A DNA stretch of 64,000 bases from Iodidimonas muriae (GTDB taxonomy: Bacteria > Pseudomonadota > Alphaproteobacteria > Sphingomonadales > Rhodothalassiaceae): contig NZ_BMOV01000003.1 in assembly GCF_014647255.1 (NCBI RefSeq), positions 1 to 64,000 of the forward strand, given 5' to 3'. Position numbers and translations under genes: made by a program. The notes below the pieces were generated by a model. The model ran no database searches. It was not told the DNA's origin and saw nothing but the letters and a program-made list of their open reading frames with translations. Of this stretch, positions 27,071 through 36,757 are shown piece after piece (positions within the stretch are counted from its first letter, which is position 1; every line of letters begins with the position of its first letter).

Positions 27071-27700
27071 TCAGTCCTCGGAGCTCTCTTCCGTTTCAGC
27101 TTCCTCGGACTCTTCACTTTCCTCGGACCGCATGGAAGACGGCGCTGCAATCGTGGCGATTGTGAAATCACGATCGGTAATGGTTGGCTCACAGCCTTCA
27201 GGCAGAGACACCGTCGAAATCTTGATGCTATCGCCCACATCGAAAGAGGCGAGATCAATATCGATGGATTCCGGAATATCCGTGGCAGGAACATTCAGTT
27301 CCACTTCATGCCGCACGATATTCAGAACACCGCCACGTTTCAGGCCGGCACATTTTTCTTCATTGGAGAAATGTACAGGCACTTCCACGGTGACTTTCGA
27401 GCCTTTTGCAAGACGCAGAAAATCCACATGCAGTGGCGTATCAGTAACTGGATGAAGCTGGATATCACGCGGCAGAACGCGTTCTTTTTTGCCATCAACC
27501 GACAGTTCATACTGATGCGATAAAAAGCCACCACGGTTCAAAAGGGCGATCAATTCATTGAGCTTGATCGTCACCATAACCGGGGGTTTTTTCGCACCAT
27601 AGATAACAGCCGGTACAAGGCCGTCACGGCGCGCTGCGCGGGCGGATCCCTTTCCGGCCTTATCGCGAGGCAGCACATTCAGGGTCAAAGCCTGAGCCAT
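27071..27700 (-). CDS. rplY: 50S ribosomal protein L25 (CTC form)
   Basis: The 209-residue protein has the N-terminal 5S-rRNA-binding L25 domain ([28 protein letters not shown]) followed by the long beta domain of the TL5/CTC form ([18 protein letters not shown]). It ends in a very acidic Glu/Ser-rich tail of about 20 residues. ATG 27700 is preferred because GGAG lies nine bases upstream; ATGs at 27706 and 27715 are in frame. It is the first gene of the rplY-pth-ychF-maoC run. Confidence 0.93.
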   Translation of the reverse strand: MAQALTLNVLPRDKAGKGSARAARRDGLVPAVIYGAKKPPVMVTIKLNELIALLNRGGFLSHQYELSVDGKKERVLPRDIQLHPVTDTPLHVDFLRLAKGSKVTVEVPVHFSNEEKCAGLKRGGVLNIVRHEVELNVPATDIPESIDIDLASFDVGDSIKISTVSLPEGCEPTITDRDFTIATIAAPSSMRSEESEESEEAETEESSED

Positions 27701-27735
27701 CGTCATATTCTCCATTCATTAAACAAACGAAACAT

Positions 27736-27760
27736 ACCGGGCCTCCAGGGATGCCCCGGT
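27736..27760 (-). promoter_or_regulatory. Small hairpin in the rplY leader
   Basis: ACCGGG and CCCGGT form a six-pair GC stem around a 13-base loop about 36 bases upstream of the rplY ATG, inside the predicted leader. It might be a regulatory leader or simply a stable hairpin. Confidence 0.3.
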
Positions 27761-27815
27761 TACATGCTTCGGCGCGGGCATAGCCGCTTGGGTGCAAAAA
27801 ATCAAGGGCTGCCTC

Positions 27816-27844
27816 TATAAAAGCCCCGCTTTTGCACGTTTCAA
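27816..27844 (-). promoter_or_regulatory. Putative sigma-70 promoter of the rplY operon
   Basis: On the minus strand TTGAAA (27844-27839) and TTTATA (27821-27816) are separated by 17 bases, giving a leader of roughly 110 bases before rplY. Confidence 0.55.
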
Positions 27845-27903
27845 CGGGCCGTGAACGTGCGGCACAGGGTCGCGCCCGCACGCCACTGAAAAGCCCTTGT
27901 CCC

Positions 27904-28815
27904 TTATCCCTTTTTCAGCGCGGCCATTGCTTTCATGGCGAATTTCTCGGTCTGTTTTGCCCCCATCTCAAAAGGCTGCTGGCCGCGCATATCCACAATA
28001 TCATCCCAGCGGGCGGCCAGAGCTTCCGCTGTTGCATCCGCGCCCAGATACGCGCCTTCGCTTTCCACGATTTGCGCCTTTGCGAAATGTCCGGCCCCGG
28101 CACAGATGATTTCGCCATTGGGGGCATCTTCCCCGGCCAGCAACATCACCGCAGGGCTGACAAGTTCAGGCCGGAACAATTCCAACAGTTGTGGCGGGAA
28201 CAGATCTTCGGTCATGCGTGTGGCAGCGATGGGCACAATGGCATTGGTATGGATATTATCTTTCGCACCTTCCAGCTTCAGCGTGTTCATCAAACCCGCC
28301 TGCCCCAGCTTGGCCGCGCCATAATTGGTTTGCCCGAAATTCCCGTAAAGCCCGCTTGATGAGGCGGTCATAACGATACGGCCATATTTTTGCTGCTTCA
28401 TCACCGGCCAAACCGCATGGGCGCAATTGGCGGCGCCCATCAGATGCACATCCACCACCAACTGGAAATCGTCCATGTTCATTTTAGCAAAGGATTTGTC
28501 CCGCAGGATTCCGGCATTGTTCACTAAAATATCGATACGGCCAAAGGCATCCATGGCTTCGGCGACCAACCGCGCCACCCCGTCCCGATCGGTAACGGAC
28601 GACCCGTTGGCAATGGCTTCACCGCCTGCCGCCTTGATTTCTTCCACAACGGCATTGGCGGCATCCGATGAGCCGCCAGACCCGTCCACCGAGCCTCCCA
28701 GATCATTCACCACCACTTTTGCACCGCGCCGCGCAAATTCCAGAGCATGGCTCCGGCCAAGGCCGCCTCCGGCTCCTGTCACAATTGCGACCCGTCCATC
28801 GAACCGAATGGCCAT
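27904..28815 (-). CDS. SDR family oxidoreductase, 17-beta-HSD4 / hydroxyacyl-CoA dehydrogenase-like
   Basis: The 303-residue SDR has VAIVTGAGGGLGRSHALEFA for NAD binding and the long VVVNDLGGSVDGSGGSS insertion. That insertion marks the (3R)-hydroxyacyl-CoA dehydrogenase domain of peroxisomal multifunctional enzyme type 2 and its bacterial relatives. NNAGILRDKSF and the catalytic YGAAK follow. The C-terminal 60 residues extend beyond a minimal SDR. A role in oxidation of fatty-acyl or steroid-side-chain CoA esters fits, but the substrate is inference. ATG 28815 follows a GGAG; no partner gene is adjacent. Confidence 0.85.
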   Translation of the reverse strand: MAIRFDGRVAIVTGAGGGLGRSHALEFARRGAKVVVNDLGGSVDGSGGSSDAANAVVEEIKAAGGEAIANGSSVTDRDGVARLVAEAMDAFGRIDILVNNAGILRDKSFAKMNMDDFQLVVDVHLMGAANCAHAVWPVMKQQKYGRIVMTASSSGLYGNFGQTNYGAAKLGQAGLMNTLKLEGAKDNIHTNAIVPIAATRMTEDLFPPQLLELFRPELVSPAVMLLAGEDAPNGEIICAGAGHFAKAQIVESEGAYLGADATAEALAARWDDIVDMRGQQPFEMGAKQTEKFAMKAMAALKKG

Positions 28816-28950
28816 TTCTCCGTCTCCCAAACATCTGGCGGCACGGACCCAATCCGAGCCTTAAAAAACACGATCTTTTATTTAGAAGAGCCGCGCCTTA
28901 TGGGCAAGCATCTGAAGTGGCGGGTTTGCGCCCCCCTTAAGCCAAACGAA

Positions 28951-28986
28951 ACAGAAAACCGCGCCGGAGATCAATCTCCAACGCGG
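28951..28986 (-). terminator. Terminator after the chemoreceptor gene
   Basis: On the minus strand CCGCG-TT-GGAGAT and ATCTCC-GG-CGCGG form an 11-pair stem with an internal mismatch pair (28959-28986), followed by TTTTCTGT. It lies 31 bases past the chemoreceptor stop and ends the three-gene operon. Confidence 0.7.
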
Positions 28987-29017
28987 CCTATTTCCATTGG
29001 CGCTGTGTTTCAGGGGC

Positions 29018-30811
29018 TCAGGCCCTGATCTGGCGCACGAAATCATCTGCGGCGCTGCCCAGCGTCTGGAAGCCATCCCCCAAGCTGGTGATCACATCCA
29101 ACAGGGATTGGGAAGCCTCGCCATTTTCCTCGGCGCCGGCATTCATCCGCTCGACCCGCTCAGCGAACAGATCGGTTTCTTGCGAGGTCAGCTCCACCGT
29201 TCGGACGATTTCCTGCGTCGCGGCCGCCTGCTCTTCCACCGCCGATGCGATGGCTGTTGCGCTTTCTTCCGCCTTGCCGATCATGTCTTTGGTTGCAGCC
29301 ATGCGCGACACCACAGATCCCGTCAATGATTGCACCTGACCGATCCGGTCACCGATATCATTGGTGGCCTTTGCTGTTTGCGCCGCCAACGATTTCACCT
29401 CGCTGGCCACCACGGCAAAGCCTTTTCCGGCATCTCCGGCCCGTGCGGCTTCGATGGTGGCATTCAAGGCCAAAAGATTGGTCTGGTCGGCAATATCATT
29501 GATCAAGGTAACGATTTCCCCGATCTGGCGCACTGATGTCTCAAGCGTTTGCACCGTGTCCGATGCTTCCACGGTGGCCGACACCGCATCCGCCACATTG
29601 TGTGAAGAATGTTGAACCTGCCCGGAAATTTCATCAATAGAGGCCAGCATCTGCTCTGTAGCCGAAGATATCACCTGAATATTATCCAGAACCGAGCGGG
29701 AGGCTTCCGTCAATTCCTGACTCCAGGTGGCATTTTCACCAGCCCGCGTTTTCATGCCCTGTGCACTTTCCGCCACTTGCTGCGCCGACGCTTCCAGACC
29801 CCGCATCAGATTCGAAACGGTTTGATCGAAATGCTCGGCCAAAGCCCGGCGTTCTTCTGCCGCTTTTTCCTGACGCTCTTGATCGCGGGCGCGTTCTTCG
29901 GCCTCGCGCCGGGCTTCCAATGCCTGACGCTCTTGTGCCTGTTCCGCCTCGCGCACACGGGCGGCATCTTGTTCAGCCCGCAAGCGCGCGGTTTCTTCTT
30001 GTGCGACCCGGAAAGTAGCCAAAGCCTGTGCGATGGCCCCCAATTCATCCCCACGTTCCAGGCTGGCAATATCTAGGCTGGTATCACCCGCCGCCACGCG
30101 GCTGGTGGCATCGGCAATGGTGCGCGTGCCCCGCACCGTATCAAATCCGACGATGCCCGACGCCACCGTCAGCAAAAGTGTGCCAACCACCGCAATAATC
30201 ACAATATTGCGCAAAGTGGCGCTGGCATTTTCCTGGGCGGCGCTGGCATCTTCGACAGCGGCTTTTTCTGCCGTTGCCACCAGATCCACAATGGTTTGCG
30301 AAACACGCTCTCCCAATTCCCCGAAAGGTGCCAACAAGGAAGCGGAACTGGCGAAATCAATCTCCAGCATGGTTGCCACCACGCCAATGGCATCCCGATA
30401 GGATTGCAGATCGCCAGACACCGCGGCCAATTGTTCGGCCATGCTTTGACCCACAGGCGTTTCCGCCAAGGCAGCAAGGCGGTCTTGCACCATGCCGATT
30501 TCATTTGCCGCTATATCCATTTCCGAAACATCAGCCGTGCTGTCGCCCGCAGCCGTTGCTGTCATAAACCGATAGAGCCGCCCTTCCGCCGATTTGAATT
30601 CCTGGCCCAACGTCCCCACCTCGATACTGGTGGCAAGGCCATCATCAACGATACGGATCATCGCTGCATTGCTACCGCTCAGAGCATTCACCGCAAAGCT
30701 GACCATCACAACGATGCCGATGAGGGCAAGTATGGGAGCCAGTGCAAATTTCGCTGCAAATGGCCAGTTTTTAACGCCTTTTCCAATCGAGACGGATGTT
30801 TTTTTAGACAT
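29018..30811 (-). CDS. Methyl-accepting chemotaxis protein
   Basis: The 597-residue chemoreceptor has a first membrane helix near residues 17-43, a periplasmic region of about 155 residues predicted to be helical, and a second helix near 202-223 ([20 protein letters not shown]). A HAMP domain comes next. An Ala/Glu/Arg/Gln-rich coiled coil at about 275-325 leads to the signalling domain, with hairpin tip [20 protein letters not shown] then [15 protein letters not shown]. The tip should bind CheA/CheW. AGGGA precedes ATG 30811. No che genes are nearby. It is the third gene after a YfiR-like gene and a TonB-dependent receptor, unusual company for a chemoreceptor. Confidence 0.93.
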   Translation of the reverse strand: MSKKTSVSIGKGVKNWPFAAKFALAPILALIGIVVMVSFAVNALSGSNAAMIRIVDDGLATSIEVGTLGQEFKSAEGRLYRFMTATAAGDSTADVSEMDIAANEIGMVQDRLAALAETPVGQSMAEQLAAVSGDLQSYRDAIGVVATMLEIDFASSASLLAPFGELGERVSQTIVDLVATAEKAAVEDASAAQENASATLRNIVIIAVVGTLLLTVASGIVGFDTVRGTRTIADATSRVAAGDTSLDIASLERGDELGAIAQALATFRVAQEETARLRAEQDAARVREAEQAQERQALEARREAEERARDQERQEKAAEERRALAEHFDQTVSNLMRGLEASAQQVAESAQGMKTRAGENATWSQELTEASRSVLDNIQVISSATEQMLASIDEISGQVQHSSHNVADAVSATVEASDTVQTLETSVRQIGEIVTLINDIADQTNLLALNATIEAARAGDAGKGFAVVASEVKSLAAQTAKATNDIGDRIGQVQSLTGSVVSRMAATKDMIGKAEESATAIASAVEEQAAATQEIVRTVELTSQETDLFAERVERMNAGAEENGEASQSLLDVITSLGDGFQTLGSAADDFVRQIRA

Positions 30812-30844
30812 ACTTTCCCTCACCATCTTATGCATTTCTTCAAA

Positions 30845-32881
30845 TCACCAGCGGAAAGATGTGGTCAGATAGGCTTGACGTTCTGCCGCATCCGCCTGGC
30901 TTGGGTTGTAGGTTTTCTGATTGAATGCCACGGCGGAAATGGTCACATCCCACCAGTCCGTGATGTCATAAGTGGCCCGCCCTGAAAGGGTGAACACGTC
31001 ATTCACCGGTGCCAGGCTCAACCCACCGGCGGGGTTTTGTTCGATCCGATCCGATTTCGAGAAATATTGGGCATAGAGATCAATGTCGAAGGCCCCAAGG
31101 GTATAGCCCAGATGAGCATTGGCCTTGTGCTTGGGGGTTGAGCGTTCGAAATCGACCCCGACCGGGCTGATCCCGTTTGTGAACAAATCGAACTTATCAT
31201 CCACATCAATATAGCTGTAATTGGCGCTCCAACGCAGATTGTCTTTTGCCCCTTCCAATTCCACTTCGACACCGATCTGCTCGGACGCACCCACATCGAT
31301 CGGTTGCGACACAAAGAGCGGCGGCGCGACGAAATTCGGCTGGAAATTCGCAACCGTCACGTTTTTCGACAGGGATGTGTAGAACACATTCGCCTGAAGG
31401 CTGGAGAACAGCGCCGGAATTTGGCGTTCCACACCGATGTCATAGCTCTCGGTGATGCTGGCCCCCAGATCGGGGTTGCCGATTTCAATGAACGTGGTGC
31501 CCGGGAATGGACCCGGCCCCATCCCTGCAGCGGCAAATTCGATGAGGCTCATCATTTTCGCCCCGCGTGCCGCCGAAAAGCGCACACTGGTCTGTTCGTC
31601 GGCCCGCCATACCAGCCCGGCATTATAGGTATATTCCGTCAGGCTGCGGTCGAAATCCTCATTGGTCAGAGGAAAGCCCGGAACTTCAAAGCCGGAGCGC
31701 GAGAAATCGACAACATCCAGACGCCCGCTGCCAACAAAATTCAGCCGGTCTGTGATGGTCCAATCCCACATGCCACTGGCGGCAAAGGAGTCAAAATTGG
31801 CCTTCACCCCTTCATCAAAGGGATTGGAACCAAATTCGCCTTTATATGTATTGTGGCGATATTCGCCAAACAGGCGGAAGGAATGGTTGGTGCCGATTTT
31901 GAACAGGTCTTCTACCTGCGCCACCAGAACATCGTTCTGATAGGCCAACTCACCAAAGCCAAACACCGTGGTATCATGGTCAAGCGAGTTGAAATAGACA
32001 TTCGCCTTGATCAAGCCAATGCTGGAATCCCGCAGATAAGACCCGCGTGCCGAAAATGTCTCCACATCGGGGTGCGATGCCTGAAAGGTCGGAACGAAAG
32101 CGGCACGCTTGGTGGAAGACCATGACCCTTCAAAACCGATTTCCGATTTGGCATCCAGCTTGAACTGACCGCGCAAATTGAACGTGCCGGTGGAAGGATC
32201 GCGGTCCGGAATGATCCGCGGCTCATCGCCTGCATTGAACGCATTGGCATCCAGATAGCTACCCGACATGGAAATGCCGCCATTTTCAAAGCGCTTGGTC
32301 AAAAGACCACTCACTTCTTTGGTATCCTGGGTGCCATAGGTGAAACGCACATCGTTCACATCATCATGCATCGGGTTATAGGTGACGATATTGATCACCC
32401 CGATGGCGGCATTGAAGCCGAAAAGGGCCGTATTAGGGCCTTTCACCACTTCGATCTGGCGAATTTCCCCCATTTGAACAGGGATTGCATTCCAGAAAAC
32501 CATGCCGAAATGGTCGGCATAAACCTGACGGCCATTCACCAGAACCAACAGGCGCGGATTGAAAGGCGAGTTATAGCCGCGCACCGAAACATCCGCCCCT
32601 TCAGTGGACCAGCGGATCACATCCACGCCCATCACATGGCGCAGGGCATCAGGGATATTCGTGGCCCCGGTCTGGCTGATCTGGTCAGCCGTCACGATTT
32701 CCATAGGAACCGGCACTTCGGAACTACGCTGCGGCTTTCCGGTGGCCGATGTGGTGACAGGTTCGCCAAACAACATTTCCAACGAGCCATAATCCACGGA
32801 CTGGGCGAGCGCGGCCTGGCTTCCAGCCAAAGCAACAAACGACACACAAGCGAGGAGGTTTTTCTTCATCAAACTAGGCAT
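30845..32881 (-). CDS. TonB-dependent outer-membrane receptor
   Basis: The 678-residue protein has a signal peptide ending ...GSQAALA and a plug domain at about 40-170 (VPMEIVTADQISQTGATNIP, DVSVRGYNSPFNPRLLVLVNG, IRQIEVVKGPNTALFGFNA). A beta-barrel follows, ending in the outer-membrane signature SFRW. I see no clear TonB box. The stretch LEMLFGEPVTTSATGKPQRSSEVPVPMEI closely resembles receptors I recall beside YfiR-like and signalling genes rather than classical siderophore receptors. It starts 32 bases after the YfiR-like stop and ends 33 bases before the chemoreceptor, so the three genes form one operon. The ligand is unknown. Confidence 0.9.
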   Translation of the reverse strand: MPSLMKKNLLACVSFVALAGSQAALAQSVDYGSLEMLFGEPVTTSATGKPQRSSEVPVPMEIVTADQISQTGATNIPDALRHVMGVDVIRWSTEGADVSVRGYNSPFNPRLLVLVNGRQVYADHFGMVFWNAIPVQMGEIRQIEVVKGPNTALFGFNAAIGVINIVTYNPMHDDVNDVRFTYGTQDTKEVSGLLTKRFENGGISMSGSYLDANAFNAGDEPRIIPDRDPSTGTFNLRGQFKLDAKSEIGFEGSWSSTKRAAFVPTFQASHPDVETFSARGSYLRDSSIGLIKANVYFNSLDHDTTVFGFGELAYQNDVLVAQVEDLFKIGTNHSFRLFGEYRHNTYKGEFGSNPFDEGVKANFDSFAASGMWDWTITDRLNFVGSGRLDVVDFSRSGFEVPGFPLTNEDFDRSLTEYTYNAGLVWRADEQTSVRFSAARGAKMMSLIEFAAAGMGPGPFPGTTFIEIGNPDLGASITESYDIGVERQIPALFSSLQANVFYTSLSKNVTVANFQPNFVAPPLFVSQPIDVGASEQIGVEVELEGAKDNLRWSANYSYIDVDDKFDLFTNGISPVGVDFERSTPKHKANAHLGYTLGAFDIDLYAQYFSKSDRIEQNPAGGLSLAPVNDVFTLSGRATYDITDWWDVTISAVAFNQKTYNPSQADAAERQAYLTTSFRW

Positions 32882-32902
32882 AATAATTTTCCCGAGAACA
32901 TG

Positions 32903-32929
32903 TGTGAGTTGGCTCAGATTTCACTCACA
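32903..32929 (-). promoter_or_regulatory. Short hairpin over the stop codon of the YfiR-like gene
   Basis: TGTGAGT and ACTCACA pair over a 13-base loop and enclose the TGA at 32914-32916, just before the TonB-receptor gene. The arm contains the CTCAC element also seen in the upstream inverted repeats. Confidence 0.35.
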
Positions 32930-33492
32930 AGCATCAAAAAGGCTGAGGCAAAACTTGCGCCAACGGCATCTTTGGCCGCACGGCTGACAAAAATCTCCAC
33001 ACGGGGGGCAGAGGCAATACCGACGACACAATGTCCGCCTTGCACACAGGCCAGATCTGATGACAGGGTTACAATGCCGGAAGATTGCGCGGTTTGCGCA
33101 ATGGCGGCGGTATAAGCGGAGGCCCCTTCGGCAATGAAGGCAACTTTCGCCGACGATAGCGATGACAAATCATCGGCAGCCACCAAACGCGGAGCCAGTT
33201 TTGCCTTACCTGCCGCAGGATGCGCGGCCAGATAGGCATGGATCGCCTCGGCATCGCTTTTCGACGCCGCATTGGCCGGATCATAAAGAACCGCCGTATC
33301 CACAGATCCTGCCGGCATATTTGATACAAATGACAAAGCACGCGCCGCCACCTGAAGATCTTTTTCGCTGGTCGCCGATGCCGTAAGAGGCGTTGCAATG
33401 AAAAGCAGTGCCGCTACCGTTCCGCGTAGTAAGCCCCCGCGCATAATGCGCCGGATTTCACCGGAATTTTTAAAATTGGTGATCTCCACCAT
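32914..33492 (-). CDS. YfiR-like periplasmic protein (DUF4154-type, tentative)
   Basis: The 192-residue protein carries a signal peptide after a short basic N-terminus (MRGGLLRGTVAALLFIATP, cleaved after TASA). The body reads AVLYDPANAASKSDAEAIHAYL, then AKVAFIAEG, then LSSDLACVQGGHCVVGIASAPRVEIFVSRAA. The closing pattern, with a Cys-x5-Cys pair followed by a Gly-x(n)-Arg-Val-Glu-Ile strand, resembles YfiR, the periplasmic repressor of a diguanylate cyclase in Pseudomonas. The assignment is from memory of family patterns and is tentative. ATG 33492 has GGAGG seven bases upstream. It opens an operon with a TonB receptor and a chemoreceptor. Confidence 0.62.
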   Translation of the reverse strand: MVEITNFKNSGEIRRIMRGGLLRGTVAALLFIATPLTASATSEKDLQVAARALSFVSNMPAGSVDTAVLYDPANAASKSDAEAIHAYLAAHPAAGKAKLAPRLVAADDLSSLSSAKVAFIAEGASAYTAAIAQTAQSSGIVTLSSDLACVQGGHCVVGIASAPRVEIFVSRAAKDAVGASFASAFLMLVSEI

Positions 33493-33921
33493 CCTCGCCC
33501 CTCCAAAAAACATATGAGCGTTCACAAGTACGTGAGAGGACTATCGGAAAAATCCATAAACAACTGATTAACGCGGTATATTTTTTTGAAATTATATTTT
33601 ACCCCGCGCAGAATCGCGCATATCGCCCAGACAAAAATATTTAGAAAAATTCAATAAATTCAACAGAAAATCGCAATATTCCGCGAACAATCCGTTATAT
33701 AAAACGGACGGATGACACGCGTCTTTTTAACAACTGTGAACGAGAATATTTTTCCACAGAATATATACGACGCTCACAATTTCGTGAGATCGTGTTGAAA
33801 ATGTCTTCCAAACAAAGCCGGATAGCGAAAATACGCCATCGCGGCGGGATTACGAATATATCCCACTGAATGGTAAAGATTTTGCAAAAATTTCAACGAG
33901 AAGATGGTGGAAAAATATATT
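33493..33921. promoter_or_regulatory. AT-rich regulatory region with three inverted repeats
   Basis: No gene is seen in these 429 bases between the operon at 32914 and the astB stop. Three inverted repeats all have six-base spacers: TCAC-N6-GTGA at 33522-33535, TCCGTT-ATATAA-AACGGA at 33691-33708, and the perfect CTCAC-AATTTC-GTGAG at 33773-33788. The first and third share arms, as two operators for one regulator would. The first lies about 30 bases upstream of the YfiR-like start codon. Confidence 0.5.
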
Positions 33922-35253
33922 TTACCGTTGAAAATCGTAAACAGGCCCTAAATTGAGCATATCTGTCAGAGCATCCAAGGCTGTGCGACATTCCACCAAC
34001 AAGTCCGGGTCCCGCAAATCATTCGGAGAAAGTCTGTCACGATAATGTTTTTCGACCCATAGTCGCAATTCATCAATCAATTCATCGTCCAGAATCACCC
34101 GGGCACCCAAAGCCTGCTGTGCCGTCTGATCCAGCACCACCCGCAACCGTAAACACGCCGGACCGCCGCCATTGCGCATGCTTTGGCGGACATCCAGTGT
34201 TTCGGCATGGCCAATGGAACCATCCGTTTCAAGGAGCTGTTCCACATAGCGCTTGGTGGAGGCCGTTTCCGCCACTTCCATCGGCAGGATCAGCGTCATC
34301 TTTTCCCGGCCGGGAATGGACAGAAGCTGCGAATTGAACAGATAGGATTTCACTGCGTCATCAAGGCTGACATCGCGAGCGGGCACCCGAATGAACCGGA
34401 ACGGGATAGAAGGGGCCGCAGCGCACAGATGCGCTTCCATGGCATCGGGATCGGCAAAGGCCTGTTCGTGATAAAAGAACACCTGCTTGTTGGACACAGC
34501 CACCACATCATTATGGAACGCACCCGCATCAATCGCTTCTGGATTTTGCTGGATGAACACTGCGTTCTTCACGCCATGCTGACGTGCAATGGCCTGCGAG
34601 GCTTCAAGGGTCTGGCGGGCGGGGAACCGTTTGGGGGCATTCTCCCGTGAAAATGCCCGCGCCCCGTACACAAACATATGCAGCCCTTCGGCCCCATAGT
34701 CTTCGCAAAAGCGGTTATGATTGGCAGCTCCTTCATCGCCCATTTGCGGTGCACCCGGCATGGCCGGATGATGGGAAAAATGCGCCCCTTCCGGGAAGAT
34801 CGCCTTCAAGACCCTTCCTGTAACCGGATGTTCGATGGAACGGTGAAACATCGCCACAAGATTGGCGGGCGTGATATGCATCCGGCCATCACGGCTATCG
34901 GCCGCCGGCGTGATGGTGGCCGCATTGGCTGTCCACATGGCAGAAGCAGAACTGACATTCCGCAGCAATTCCGGCGATATTTTATAAGCCTCTTCCAGAA
35001 TGGTTTTTTCAGGGCCTTCAAAGCCCAAGCGCCGCAAAGAGGGAATATGGGGCCGTTCCTGCGGTGGCAAAATCCCCTGCGCCATCCCCATGGACATCAG
35101 CCGACGCATTTTCTCCAGACCCTGCAAGGCCCCTTCGCGGGGATTGGCAATCTGCATGGCATGGCTGGTGGCGGCCATATTGCCATAAGACAACCCGGCA
35201 TAATTATGCGTGGGACCAACAAGCCCGTCGAAATTAAACTCACGCGCGCCCAT
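33922..35253 (-). CDS. astB: N-succinylarginine dihydrolase
   Basis: The 443-residue enzyme converts N2-succinylarginine to N2-succinylornithine, ammonia and CO2. The family start EFNFDGLVGPTHNYAGLSYGN, the SSASAMWTANAATI segment, the FHNDVVAVSNKQVFFYHE histidine/aspartate region and the MRNGGGPACLRLRV motif bearing the catalytic cysteine are all visible. Length matches AstB. It starts two bases after the astD stop, the last gene in an arginine-catabolic run read leftward. Confidence 0.95.
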   Translation of the reverse strand: MGAREFNFDGLVGPTHNYAGLSYGNMAATSHAMQIANPREGALQGLEKMRRLMSMGMAQGILPPQERPHIPSLRRLGFEGPEKTILEEAYKISPELLRNVSSASAMWTANAATITPAADSRDGRMHITPANLVAMFHRSIEHPVTGRVLKAIFPEGAHFSHHPAMPGAPQMGDEGAANHNRFCEDYGAEGLHMFVYGARAFSRENAPKRFPARQTLEASQAIARQHGVKNAVFIQQNPEAIDAGAFHNDVVAVSNKQVFFYHEQAFADPDAMEAHLCAAAPSIPFRFIRVPARDVSLDDAVKSYLFNSQLLSIPGREKMTLILPMEVAETASTKRYVEQLLETDGSIGHAETLDVRQSMRNGGGPACLRLRVVLDQTAQQALGARVILDDELIDELRLWVEKHYRDRLSPNDLRDPDLLVECRTALDALTDMLNLGPVYDFQR

Positions 35254-35255
35254 GG

Positions 35256-36737
35256 CTATGCATCCTTTTCCATCACACCGCGCGGTAAGTCCGCCGCCGC
35301 CACCTTATCTTGTGCATCTTCAATACTGGCCACCGGATAGGCGCAATAATCGGCGGCATAATAAGCACTGGCCCGATGATTGCCGCTTTCCCCGATCCCG
35401 CCAAAAGGTGCCGCCGACGAAGCACCGGTCAATGGCCGGTTCCAATTGACGATCCCGGCCCTTGCCTGCGCATAAAACTGCTCATAATGTCGGCGATTGT
35501 CTGACAACAATCCCGATGCCAAGCCAAAGCGCGTATTATTGGCCTCTTTCAGGGCAGTCTCGAAATCCGCCACCCGAATGACCTGTAGCACCGGACCGAA
35601 AATTTCATCATCGGCGCGATCGGCCACCGCCGATACATCCAGCAAACCGGGGCTAAGGAAAGCCGGACCGCGCTCGAGCCGGATCGGTGGGCGAATGGCA
35701 ACGGCCCCCGCCTCCAACAATTGTGCTGTTTGATCCAGAATCTTTGTGGCCGCCGCTTCGCTGACCACCGGCCCCATAAACGGCTCTTCTGCATCATCCC
35801 ACGCGCCAATGCGGATACGGTCCATCAGATCCGCCAAGGCCGCAACAACGCTATCGCCTGCGGCTCCTTGCGGCACAATCAAGCGGCGCGCACAGGTACA
35901 GCGCTGCCCCGATGTAATGAAGGCCGATTGCACGATCAAGGAAGCCGCTGCCTCCATATCCGCGGCATCCCAGACGATCAACGGGTTGTTTCCGCCCATT
36001 TCAAGGGCCAGAATTTTCCCCGGCTGCCCCGCCGTCTGCCGGTGCAATGCTTTGCCGGTGGGTACACTGCCGGTGAACAAAATACCGTCCACATCCTCAT
36101 GCGAGGACAAGGCCACGCCGGTATCCTTGCCACCTTGTACCAAATTCAGAACGCCTTTTGGCAGGCCCGCCTCGTGCCACAGCCCCACCATCAGCTCTGC
36201 CGTGGCCGGCGTTAATTCGCTGGGCTTGAAGACCACAGTATTGCCCGCAATCAGGGCGGGAACGATATGGCCATTGGGCAGATGGCCGGGAAAATTATAA
36301 GGGCCGAACACCGCCATCACCCCATGAGGCCGATGCGTCAGCACTTGCCGCATCCCGCCCGCTTTTGATTGCCGATGCCCGGTGCGCTCTTCATAGGCCT
36401 TGATGGAAATAGCAATCTTGCCCGCCATCGCCGCCGCTTCACCCGAAGCATCCCATAAGGGCTTGCCCGTCTCCGTGGCGATCATCTGCGCCAGATCCGC
36501 CTTGCGCTCGGCCAGCAGATCTCCATAGCGCCGGATCACCGCCAGACGCTCATCCAAAGAATATGCCGACCAGTGGGAAAAGGCACCGCGCGCTGCACGA
36601 ACCGCATCCGCCACATCCTGCTCCAAAGCCTGATGGCCGCGCCACAGCAGCGTTCCATGGGCAGGGTCATGGCTTTCCAGCAAGGGACCAGACCCGTCCC
36701 GCCAAACACCGTCAATATAAATGCGTCCCTGTGTCAT
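35256..36737 (-). CDS. astD: Succinylglutamic semialdehyde dehydrogenase
   Basis: The 493-residue aldehyde dehydrogenase oxidises N-succinylglutamate 5-semialdehyde with NAD+. Markers are FGPYNFPGHLPNGHIVPALIAGN, LVQGGKDTG, the catalytic glutamate in LALEMGGNNP and the nucleophile cysteine in ITSGQRCTCARRL, with ASSAAPFGGIGESGNHR near the end. ATG 36737 is chosen; GTG 36752 and TTG 36761 are in frame and the latter would overlap astA. It sits between astA and astB, supporting this role over other dehydrogenases. Confidence 0.94.
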   Translation of the reverse strand: MTQGRIYIDGVWRDGSGPLLESHDPAHGTLLWRGHQALEQDVADAVRAARGAFSHWSAYSLDERLAVIRRYGDLLAERKADLAQMIATETGKPLWDASGEAAAMAGKIAISIKAYEERTGHRQSKAGGMRQVLTHRPHGVMAVFGPYNFPGHLPNGHIVPALIAGNTVVFKPSELTPATAELMVGLWHEAGLPKGVLNLVQGGKDTGVALSSHEDVDGILFTGSVPTGKALHRQTAGQPGKILALEMGGNNPLIVWDAADMEAAASLIVQSAFITSGQRCTCARRLIVPQGAAGDSVVAALADLMDRIRIGAWDDAEEPFMGPVVSEAAATKILDQTAQLLEAGAVAIRPPIRLERGPAFLSPGLLDVSAVADRADDEIFGPVLQVIRVADFETALKEANNTRFGLASGLLSDNRRHYEQFYAQARAGIVNWNRPLTGASSAAPFGGIGESGNHRASAYYAADYCAYPVASIEDAQDKVAAADLPRGVMEKDA

Positions 36738-36757
36738 GCTGTTCTTTTTCACTCTAT

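Noticed and set aside
27061-27294. N-terminal extension of peptidyl-tRNA hydrolase
   Set aside because: It lies within the rplY coding sequence, and the family start [11 protein letters not shown] falls at 27060.
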